Under the pieces are notes generated by a model. That model saw only the letters and a program-made list of their open reading frames with translations, ran no database searches and was not told the origin of the DNA. Both the position numbers and the translations under genes were made by a program. Positions 56,101 to 64,000 of a DNA stretch of 64,000 nucleotides are shown in pieces (positions within the stretch are counted from its first letter, which is position 1; the number at the start of each line of letters is the position of its first letter). Source of the DNA: Paulinella micropora (Eukaryota; Cercozoa; Imbricatea; Euglyphida; Paulinellidae); NCBI GenBank assembly GCA_019918135.1, contig WBZZ01001399.1:77501-141500 (forward strand), written 5' to 3'.

Positions 56101-56501
56101 ACTTACAGTTGCACAATCTACAATTCATCCTTTCTAGACCTTCTTGATTTATCTAGAATAGAGTTAGTCTCCGTCGGGACCTATGTAGACCAACCAATTA
56201 TAGAACGGATGGCAATAGATGGAACGGATAGGGATTGTCGTTATTGTGCTCAAGCAGCACTGTTTGTATTCAGTATTAAAAGGTAACCAAACTGCAAACG
56301 TGAACTGAGAACACTTGGAATATAATAACGGAATAGTAAATACTGGGACGCCTGTATTGACTAGTTATTGCTTTTAGAGTGTGGTCAATTGCTTCACGGT
56401 ATTGTCCACCCTCTGCGCAAAATACCTTTTAATCCGGCGAATACCATTGCCCGTAGTCTAGTAAGTCTTCCGGCTCGGAAGAACTGCTACTCTGTCGATT
56501 A

Positions 56502-57473
56502 ATGAGCCTTGCACGCGAGAAGACGGGCAAGAAAAACCATATAAACAACATTCCTGAGCTTGAACAGGTCTTTGAGGACCGGTTTCAAACTTGGGAATTC
56601 ACGTTTAAGATGATAGCAACCTCTGAGAGTTCACAGCTAGGGGACATAGTCAGTTTCATAGCTAAGCATCCAGAGAAAGCTGAAGAAAGGTACCCATGGG
56701 ATGAGTCAGCATTCAGAGTTGATGAACAGTACAGTACAGAGTCAGACACTAGCGATAGTGACTCAGCATCAGGTACAGAATCTAAGACTAAGACACCATC
56801 CCCCGAAGTGGGTAAGAAGACAACAGACGCTGAGGCCTCTAAAGCAAAAGAGAGCCAAGATGCAAGAATACGACCGAAAGAACGAAGTAGGTCAAAGAAA
56901 GAAAGAAGAGCGAGAAGACGTAAGTTGAAAGAACGCAAAGAACACGCAAAAGCTATGCGTAAGCTAAGCCTTTACGTTTCTGTTGCCTTCAAGCATCCAA
57001 CACTCATAGCTTTATGCATGACTGTCTCCGATGGCAACCCTATACGCATGATGGTGCTTGTCAAGCGCCGGTATGGGGGTGCCAACGCAGCAGGAATGAT
57101 AAAGCGTATGCTTGTTTTCATTTCATCCTACCCAAGAGGGGACATTGAGTCGTGGCTGGATAGAAATAGGTATCTTGAAGAGTGTTTTCAAAGGGATTAC
57201 GAGGGTAAAATTCTGGACGAATTCTTTTCTTCTTTCCTCTGGATGAAGTTTAAGAAGCATACAGTTTTCGCGGGGTTGGATACTATGGTGTACCAACTCG
57301 GTCGCGAGGACCGTCTGAACCACCGTGAAGTAGAGAGAGTCATCCGCCAAGTCTGGCAAAATTTCCTTCTAAATTCTGGTCCGAAATCTCGTGGAAACCA
57401 AACTAGAGATGACACACAAACCCAACACATCCACACTCGTTCGCAGACCAGCTCAGAGTACTTTTGTAGCTAA
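56502..57473 (+). pseudogene. Gag-like region (fossil)
   Basis: A helical, charged 323-residue frame with a Ser/Asp-rich linker and a basic patch, then a capsid-like region (ARREDR-type charged helices, 'SYPRGDIESWLDRNRYLEE', 'VERVIRQVWQNFLLNS'). It is followed immediately by the zinc knuckles in the next feature. Confidence 0.5.
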
Positions 57474-57499
57474 GGAGAGCGAGGGTGAGGAAGAGAAGG

Positions 57500-57605
57500 G
57501 TGGTTGCTACAAGTGTGGGGCAAAGGATCATTGGCGCGCGACGTGCCCAAGATTGCCTTGCACGCGTTGCAAGGGCAAAAAGCACAATCGTGCTCAATGT
57601 CCTCG
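57500..57605 (+). pseudogene. Two CCHC zinc knuckles of the gag fossil
   Basis: CYKCGAKDHWRATC and CTRCKGKKHNRAQC, both C-x2-C-x4-H-x4-C, the nucleocapsid signature of LTR retrotransposons. Confidence 0.8.
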
Positions 57606-57610
57606 TGCCG

Positions 57611-57850
57611 CTGATGCATTTCTGCACATGCGCCTCCATCGTCTCACCCGTGAGGGGAGTACGAAGAATTGACGATAAGCTCTAATGACAACCCCGCAAG
57701 GGCAGTTCCAACACTTCCAGACGGGCCGGTATGTTCAATGAAAATACTGGTCCAGAAATAGACAATGAAAATACTGGTGGCACCGACGGGAATCGAACTG
57801 GCGACAGGGCCCAGATGGTAGAACTTGACCACTGGGCTATCACGGTGTCC
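57611..57850 (-). mobile_element. tRNA-derived SINE inserted in the gag fossil
   Basis: Full head (GGACACCGTGATAGCCC on the minus strand) with an ATA run directly at its head side. The extreme 3' end of the SINE is missing. This is the only copy outside the 14-kb transposons. Confidence 0.8.
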
Positions 57851-57919
<69 letters not shown>

Positions 57920-57947
57920 GGGTGAGGATAAGGGGAGAGATATTCCG

Positions 57948-58547
57948 GTGGAAGAGAGAGTTACTGTGCTAGAGGACGTAGCCATAGATCAGGTTGATGG
58001 TCTAGAGGGAGTAGGTGAGGAAGAGCAAGAGGAAGAAGAAGACGTTGATTTGTTTGAAGGAACTGTGTTCGTTTTGCATGGTGGTGGTGGTGAGCTAGTT
58101 GATGAGAGTGATGATGATGGTGATGCACCTGCTCCACCTCCTATCATACTACTGCCTGCCCCCACGACACCAACACACAACAACGAAACAAAATCACGAA
58201 CACCAGCAAGAGGAGTAGAGAGGGCAAACACGATAAGAACAATTTCATTGCCTTCGTTGCCTATACCTGTTGCTGTGGTGCCCTCTCTGCTCATGCCTCC
58301 ACCCTCACAGAGAGAAAACAAGAGCAAACAAAAACCAACATCAAACCAAGACAGGAGTGTGACCAAAACATTTGTAGGTAGGGAGATAGGTGTAGCTACA
58401 CCATCACTGAACAACACTCCACGTCTAAACAACGCACCAACAGAGAAAGAAAGAGAGAAGAAAGCCACACAAGATCCACAAACAACAACAACAACCAAAA
58501 CGACAAGCAAGGATAAACAGGCTGAGAGAATTTCAAGCACGAAGTAA
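57948..58547 (+). pseudogene. Low-complexity tail of the gag fossil
   Basis: A 199-codon frame, first Glu/Asp-rich, then Pro/Thr/Asn-rich (PAPPPIILLPAPTTPT; TTTTTKTTSKDK). No domain; it could be linker sequence of the element or an unrelated frame. Confidence 0.35.
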
Positions 58548-59087
58548 TGCTGCGGGAAAACTTCTCGGGGAAAACCTTGCAAAGTTCGTTTAGGGGCACA
58601 TCTTTTCGGGTCGCCTCAAAGAATGGCAGATAGGCTGCACTATGATGACTTCTGCGGATATAACAAGTGCTTTGGCCAAATGTGGGGTATCAATTTTTCC
58701 GAAATTGTCCTACAGGTGATTTTGCACTTTTTGATTCAGATATTGAAAATGTGTTTTATTTAGTAAAAATAATCTTGAATAAGCTGAATAACGTATTAAA
58801 ATGATTTACCAGTTGTTTTAAAGCTTGCTGGTTTGACTTTGTGATATCGATATGAAACCTGCGACTTATGTGAGAAAGGATACTTAGTCACTTATTAATA
58901 TTTTAATATTGGTTTTTCTCATCCGTTTCAATAATGAATTTGATTACTAAATCTGCTTAATTGCATTATTACAAGCTGAATATTAAATAATATTCGACAA
59001 ATTATTAATCACTTTCGACTTGAATTTAGTATCCGGCTGGTGGAGCCCGCCGGGGGGGGGGGGTAGATTGAAATGAGCTACGGTCAC

Positions 59088-60985
59088 TTACAGAGCACCT
59101 GCACAGCGAGCTAGTTTCTCCAACTCCCTTGCACACTTTCTAGATGTTTTCGAAAGCAAATCTTCTTCTTCTTCTTCTTCTTCTTCTTCTTCTTCTTCTT
59201 CTTCTTCTTCTTCTTCTCTTCTTCTTCCGATTGCACTACCCCTACCTTTGCCCCGACCCCGACCCCGAGCTCTGGCCCGACCCCGACCCCGACCTGGAGC
59301 CCTGGCCAGACCCCGACTGTCTTCTTCTTCTTCTTCTTCTTCTTCTTCTTCTTCTTCCTCTTCGTTCGTCCGATGGCACTCTAACCCTACCCCTGCCGCG
59401 ACCCCGACCCCCGACCCCGACTGTCTTCTTCTTCTCCTCCTCCTCTTCTTCTTCTTCTTCTTCTTCTTCTTCTTCTTCTTCTTCTTCTTCTTCTTCTTCT
59501 TCTTCTTCTTCTTCTTCGTCCGATGGCACTCTACCCCTACCCCTGCCCCGACCCCGACCCCGAGCACGACCCCGACCCCGAGCACGACCCCGAGCACTTG
59601 CTCGACCCGACCTCTAGCAAGACTATCTCTACCACCCACTGCAGCCTTTGCTTCTTGTTCAATGCTGCAATCACATACTTGAAAGTGCCCCCATGCTGCA
59701 ATCACAAGTTCTGCACATTTGAACTGCTTTCTATCAGCATTTCGAAAGGCTTTGCCATGTGCTCGAAGATAGCTTACCAACTCCTTCACTAACACTCTCA
59801 TCGCTCCAAAGGCTTTTTCATCTGACGCGACAGCAAGAAACCATGCAACCCTTTCCCATGCTGGCATCGACCTACCATCAGCGGCCTCAAACGCTAAATC
59901 CTGTTCGAGTCGCTGCTGTGCTGAGAGCATTCTACCTCCAACCCAAGCAGGGTGTGTTGGCGGTTGGCTATCACTGAGGAAGTAAGTTCTCGGGTAGTTT
60001 AGCCTTTCCTCCTCTGTTAGTTTGGAAAGACCGATCATCTTTGCCTTCCTGTCAGGTGGGACTGCAAAGGGGTCAGGTGGAAGATCTGCTAGCACTCGAA
60101 CATTCACTGACCACTTCTGACCGTTTTTGTCAGTGCAGGAAATATGATCTGGATAACCAGGCTCGCCTCCCTCGTCGTAGCTTCCTTCAAAACGCAAGCC
60201 TGCAACTGCGCCTGGGCGGCCTATAAAACATTTTCAGTTATGCATGACAATATAACAATAAACATGTAGAACCTAGCATATGTTCTATTTGGTCCTTCTC
60301 CTCCTGTCCACAATACTTCTGCGCAAGCTTGCAAACATCCTTCAAGCGTTTTGGATCTGCAAACTTTACGGGAGGAAGTTTGTTGGGCAGCGTCCCTTCC
60401 GCTATTTAACAAAATATAATAAACTTAGGTTTTTCAACCAACAGGAGAGCAAAGTGAAAACCTGGAGCACGGGTCATCATTTTGATCGGAGCTCCGTCCG
60501 GTCGGTCCCTTTCCCCGTGCCAATGCTCTTACCAGTCTCCGAATGTCTTTACCCTGGCCGTGGGGAGGCCGTTGTTGCCATCGCCTGGTACTCCAGCGTT
60601 GATTTGCAATGGCAGGGGACGATTCCAGTACTTCAAGTACTTGTTCATGCATGGGGGGAAAAAATTCACCCAGTCATAACTGGTGATCAGGATACAGACG
60701 ACAATACTTTCTTTGTCTTTGGTGAACGCGCGAAGCAGCTTGAACAAAGCCTGAGCGATGCTTGTGGTTAAAAGGGTAGTGCCTAACCCTCGTCTCATCA
60801 TGTGAAACTTCTGATTATCACCGGAAAACCCGTGGTGTGGGAGATTTCGATGAGTCTGTCCTTGCAAAAACCATCCCGCCCAGATAATGAAGTTGGTAAA
60901 GCCATACATACCCCAGCCAGTACTTTCGCCCCCTCTGTCAAACTCAAAGAAGAGCTTCCATTAGTGTCAGGGCTCCACAGCCGAC
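59088..60985 (-). pseudogene. Element 3 transposase, C-terminal half
   Basis: On the minus strand: WKLFFEFDRGGES, HHGFSGDNQKFHMM, LLTTSIAQALFKLLRAF, SYDWVNFFPPCMNKYLKYWN, FADPKRLKDVCKLAQKYCG (60,260-60,400), then GEPGYPDHISCTDKNGQKW, RTYFLSDSQPPTHPAWVGGR and ADRKQFKCAELVIAAWGHF (59,640-60,215). These align with copy A exons 5 and 6, with an extra intron after EHMLG. A frameshift lies near 60,960. The C-terminal part runs into GR-rich and poly-Glu low complexity. The aspartate of the EWDGAGDN block is kept (EFDRGGES), but the GHGHDGDD block is altered to HHGFSGDN. Confidence 0.7.
59161..59610 (-). repeat. Alternating (TTC)n and CCCGAC-rich modules
   Basis: Three modules, each a (TTC)n run followed by 'gtccgatggcactctacccc'-type sequence and CCCGAC repeats. 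On the coding strand they give RG-rich segments and poly-Glu, expanding the RG-rich tail of the transposase. Confidence 0.75.
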
Positions 60986-60989
60986 TGTT

Positions 60990-63117
60990 AAAACAAGCAG
61001 ATTTTAATAATGTTGATATCATTAATGGCGGAAATATTACATATAATGGGGCAAGAATATTGAACCAAAATGGAGGAGATATATTCTTTTCTCAGACAAC
61101 GGGCGATTATCAGTCTTTCTTATACACTCTAAATACTGATTCAAGTGGAACCGCCGACCAAAGAGGCTACTTATTCACGAATGTAGCATTTGATGTGGTA
61201 AAGGGTGCGGGACTTTATATTTCAAAACTTTTGGATAATAAATCTGCTTCGTCCGATATCGTCCGTTTTAACAATGCGGGCGGTATGCGGTTTTATGGTG
61301 CCTTGGATATGAATTCAAACAACATAACAAGTGGTGGAACAATAACAGGGACAACAATAACAGGAACGATAATAACCGCGAGCACGAGAATAACGACATC
61401 ATCAGGCAAACCGATAATTATAGGCAATACAACGAAAGGGATAGGTGCGTCGGCGGGATTAGAATTGTATGGTGCATTTGGTGATTTTACTGCTGGGGCA
61501 CATATACAAGCGATTACAACAGAAGATATATATCCCGTATTTGAGATAGCCAATTTAGGCCATAATAATATAATTATTGCTTTTGATGCTTATTTAGATG
61601 GAGCGGGATGGAAATCAAGTTATGCGAATGCTAATTTTAGAATAGCAAAGGTGAGTAATACACTCTCTTTTGGCTATAAGTCAGGAATAGCGGTCGGGAA
61701 TGCTATAACCTGGTCTGAGGCGATGAACATAGATAATACTGGTTTATTAACAACACTTGGCATAACAGCAAACGACAAAATAACAACAGCACTCGGAAAA
61801 CCAATAATCATAGGCAGAACAACGAAAGGAGTAGGTGCTTCGGGTGGATTAGAACTATATGGGCAAGATGGCATTGTCCCCGCCAATGCTATACTTACTG
61901 GCCCGCATATACAAGCATTTACGACGGCAGATGCTTATCCACTTTTTCAACAACTAAACTGGTCGCACGGTAATATCAATTTAGTTTTTGATGGTTATTA
62001 TGATGGCACGAACTGGAAATCAAGTTCTGCTACTTCAAATTTTATGATAAATAAAGGCACTAATTTGACTTTTCAATATGCTTCGGGAATAACGGCAGGA
62101 AACACTATAACTTGGACTGAGGCGATGAACATAAGCACAGCAGGCCTACTAACAGCAAAAGCGGGAATTACATACACGGGAGTGCTAACGACAACAACAT
62201 TAACCAGTGGAGCAAAAATAGGAATACAAGGAGGAACAGACGGGACAAATGCGAGAGGAATATTTCTGTGGGAAACATCAAATGCAGGATGGGGTATTTA
62301 TATGGCGACTTCTGGAGCAAGTAAATCATTAAGTGGAGGAACAGCACCAGCAGGGGATGGATTTAGTAGTTATGCTGTAAGATTTAGATCGGGTGCTTCT
62401 TCGGCAGAAGGTTTTATATGGGAAAATGCGAATAATGGTGCTTTGATGTCGGTGAGAGGGAGCGATGGTGCTTTATGGACAAATGGATTGATAACAGCGA
62501 ATGCGGGTATAACTATTCCCGCTACATCTAGCGGTTCTTTAAGGATAAGACAAAGACCGGCTTCTACTAACGATATACAATTATATTTTACGTCGGGAGG
62601 ATATACGAATTATGGTGTAGTGACTTCTTCAGGTGGTTTGCTTCATGCTTGGTCTACTTCAAACTCTACTACTGGTGAGCCTTCTGGCAATTATGTTTAT
62701 ATTCCTCTTGGTGGTAATTGGACATACACATCGGACAGAAGGCTAAAATCTGATATTAAAACATTAGACTGCGGTGATTGTTGTGAGAAACTAATGAAAA
62801 TAAATTGTTGCTCATATTATTCAAAATCAGACGAAAAGAAGGAGAAAAAGAACCACGGATTTATTGCGGACGAAGTAAAAAAAGTATTTCCAGAATTTGT
62901 ATCCGAAAGCGGAATAAAAGCGGATGATGGAGAAAGCAACCTTGAAGGAATAACATATACAGATTTTATACCCATATTGGTCAGTGCTTTTCAACATGTG
63001 GCGGAAAAGGTAGTTAATTTAGAAAAAGAAAATAAAATTTTGCTTAATATAATACAAGATTTAACCAACCAATTAGCAGAAATACGAGCAGTCGTATTTA
63101 CTCCCAATGCCCCCTAG
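60990..63117 (+). pseudogene. Fibre with S74 intramolecular chaperone, 5' end missing (fossil)
   Basis: About 700 residues remain. Beta-rich repeats include two copies of a block with 'GLELYG' and 'FGYKSGIAVGNAITW'-like sequence (about 61,400-61,780 and 61,790-62,150). A C-terminal S74 domain follows: 'TSDRRLKSDIKTLDCGDCCE', 'KNHGFIADEVKKVFPEFV', then a coiled coil (VAEKVVNLEKENKILLNII). S74 domains trimerise phage and algal-virus fibres and cleave themselves off at the conserved S-D-R region. It has no FDTRL-type shaft repeats in the part seen. Confidence 0.75.
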
Positions 63118-63448
63118 ATTACACCCACCGCCTGTCATAGAAGTAGATGGCGGCGACCTTACACCCGAACTCAAAAACCGTGTGATCGATGTTCAAATTA
63201 AGCAGGAAGAAAAAAAAATTGACCACGAATACGAAGACAGCTGGGATTGCTGTTTGACTAAGCGAAAAACTGACAGCCGACTTATTAAATACTTATTTCA
63301 AATGGGTATCATTATCGCCATTATAACCCTTTGTATCGTGAGGCTGTCTGAAAAGAACTTGCAGTGTGAAGTTGCTAACACTTATGTAGGTATTTTGACC
63401 TTGCTTATCGGCATCTGCCTTCCTTCGCCTTCTAGTTCAAAGAAATGA
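63107..63448 (+). CDS. Small membrane protein, integrant 2
   Basis: 113 residues: a soluble N-terminal half (LHPPPVIEVDGGDLTPELKN), a Cys pair (SWDCC), then two hydrophobic segments (YLFQMGIIIAIITLCIV and YVGILTLLIGICLPSPSS). It overlaps the end of the fibre gene by 11 bases in another frame, suggesting one transcript. Confidence 0.6.
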   Translation: MPPRLHPPPVIEVDGGDLTPELKNRVIDVQIKQEEKKIDHEYEDSWDCCLTKRKTDSRLIKYLFQMGIIIAIITLCIVRLSEKNLQCEVANTYVGILTLLIGICLPSPSSSKK

Positions 63449-63498
63449 AAGGGGAAACCCCTTTCAAACCCCTTGGGGTTGTAGGGGCTTGCCCCTAC
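63447..63498. terminator. Cluster of three GC-rich hairpins, integrant 2
   Basis: GAAAGGGGAAACCCCTTTC (63,447-63,465), AACCCCTTGGGGTT (63,467-63,480) and GTAGGGGCTTGCCCCTAC (63,481-63,498) fill the gap between two convergent genes and overlap both stops. A bidirectional transcript end is the simplest reading. Confidence 0.65.
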
Positions 63499-63737
63499 TA
63501 GCATTCAAACGAATAGATTTTATACCAAGAACTATCACCCGCACAGATTAGCGGAATAGCTTCATCAAAACTAACACACCAATCGCTCATAGGCTTATAC
63601 ACACATCCTTGTTTTATACACCACACACAACTTTCATTTTTTTTCTCACTGACCCTTGAATAGAAATCACAGGCAGTCCGAGCAGAAATATTAATTAATA
63701 AAAAGTTTATGAACAGTAATAATATTATAGAGGGCAT
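63498..63737 (-). CDS. Cysteine-rich protein with signal-like N-terminus, integrant 2
   Basis: 79 residues: hydrophobic leader MPSIILLLFINFLLINISA, then about nine cysteines in 58 residues (TACDFYSRVSEKKNESC, CVWCIKQGC, SDWCVS, LICAG). It looks secreted or membrane-anchored. It is divergent from the MADYK gene, with only 4 bases between the starts, so they share a promoter region. No family was recognised. Confidence 0.55.
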   Translation of the reverse strand: MPSIILLLFINFLLINISARTACDFYSRVSEKKNESCVWCIKQGCVYKPMSDWCVSFDEAIPLICAGDSSWYKIYSFEC

Positions 63738-63741
63738 CGCA

Positions 63742-64000
63742 ATGGCAGACTATAAATACCAAAAGATTATTTTTCTGAGTAATGATTTTCCAGGCGGGGT
63801 CAATGGTAGCAAGACATTTGACAAAAACATTCAAATGAACTTTACACCAACCAGGATGAATGTTAAGTTTATCCACTATATGAATGACGTATCGGAAACG
63901 AAAACAAAAATCCTTTATATGGACCGCATTGGAATTATTGGCACATTCGCAGACAGCACCACGGCAAACATTTCCAATCTCAGCTACAATTTAGGTATTA
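63742..64000 (+). CDS. Conserved Polinton-like protein (MADYK), partial at window end
   Basis: N-terminal 86 residues of the same protein as 10,419-10,787, with KIIFLSNDFPGG, NIQMNFTPTR and DRIGIIGTFADS conserved. Runs off the window. Confidence 0.6.
   Translation, partial: MADYKYQKIIFLSNDFPGGVNGSKTFDKNIQMNFTPTRMNVKFIHYMNDVSETKTKILYMDRIGIIGTFADSTTANISNLSYNLGI

Larger units (their letters stand above)
56101..58660 (+). mobile_element. LTR-retrotransposon gag fossil with nested SINE
   Basis: A gag-like frame (56,502-57,473), then two zinc knuckles, then a low-complexity acidic/Thr-rich stretch (to 58,547). A SINE and an ATA run are inserted (57,611-57,917). No pol domain is present, and the 3' side is cut by element 3 at 58,661. 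Broken, about two or three breaks. Probably Copia-like, but family assignment rests on gag alone. Confidence 0.55.
58661..60985. mobile_element. Element 3: distant, decayed relative of the 14-kb transposon
   Basis: It begins TAACAAGTGC with the family block GGGGTATC-TTTTTCCGAAATT (58,683-58,705) at the same distance from the end as in copy A. It then carries a minus-strand transposase gene in the same position. It is cut at about 60,985 by Polinton-like DNA, so the right end is absent. Confidence 0.7.
60986..64000. mobile_element. Polinton-like virus integrant 2 (fossil, runs off the window)
   Basis: Homologous to 10,419-15,082 of integrant 1 but in the opposite orientation: fibre, membrane protein, Cys-rich protein, MADYK protein. 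Genes present are mostly open, so it is better preserved than integrant 1; the fibre start is missing at the junction with element 3. Confidence 0.75.

Overview
This is eukaryotic DNA made almost entirely of mobile elements. The case for a eukaryote is multi-exon genes with short GT-AG introns (about 50-125 bp where not invaded), tRNA-derived SINEs, Copia-type LTR retrotransposons, long ATT microsatellites and integrated Polinton-like virus DNA. A protist or alga is my inference from the mix of elements; no host housekeeping gene, rRNA gene or functional tRNA gene was found to place it.

Layout: 1-1,740 is debris of LTRs. 1,740-8,934 holds a broken full-order Copia element followed by the gag end of a second one. 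8,935 to about 18,340 is a fossil Polinton-like virus (packaging ATPase, retroviral-type integrase, phage-like fibre). 18,853-20,700 is the 3' end of another Copia with its LTR. 20,701-34,804 is a 14.1-kb DNA transposon (copy A) with terminal inverted repeats (TIRs) of about 350 bp. 34,805-37,225 is an LTR fragment and unassigned purine-rich DNA. 37,226-40,797 plus 55,024-55,613 is a decayed relative (element 2), split by a second near-identical 14.2-kb transposon (copy B, 40,798-55,023) with a 4-bp ATAG target duplication. 56,100-58,660 is a Copia-like gag fossil with a SINE in it. 58,661-60,985 is a third, more distant and broken relative (element 3). 60,986-64,000 is a second Polinton-like fossil in reverse orientation, running off the window.

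The most interesting system is the 14-kb transposon. Its minus-strand gene can be followed through seven exons with consistent splice phases. It appears to join an N-terminal SET-type methyltransferase domain to a DUF7869-like, probably RNase H-fold, transposase and an RG-rich tail. Its plus strand carries a multi-exon gene for a lysine/glutamate-rich protein with an EF-hand-like loop, and a short coiled-coil gene. Between the divergent genes lie about 3.5 tandem 340-bp units, each with a 13-bp-stem hairpin. Several families of short retroposons with ATT tails have piled up in the introns and spacers. All three related elements (copies A/B, element 2, element 3) start with TAAC or AAC and share a GGGGTATC / TTTTCC subterminal block, so this is a family with depth rather than one oddity.

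Copies A and B differ mainly in microsatellite length, SINE content and a few substitutions, so at least one of them moved recently. All homology statements come from reading motifs by eye; no database search was run.
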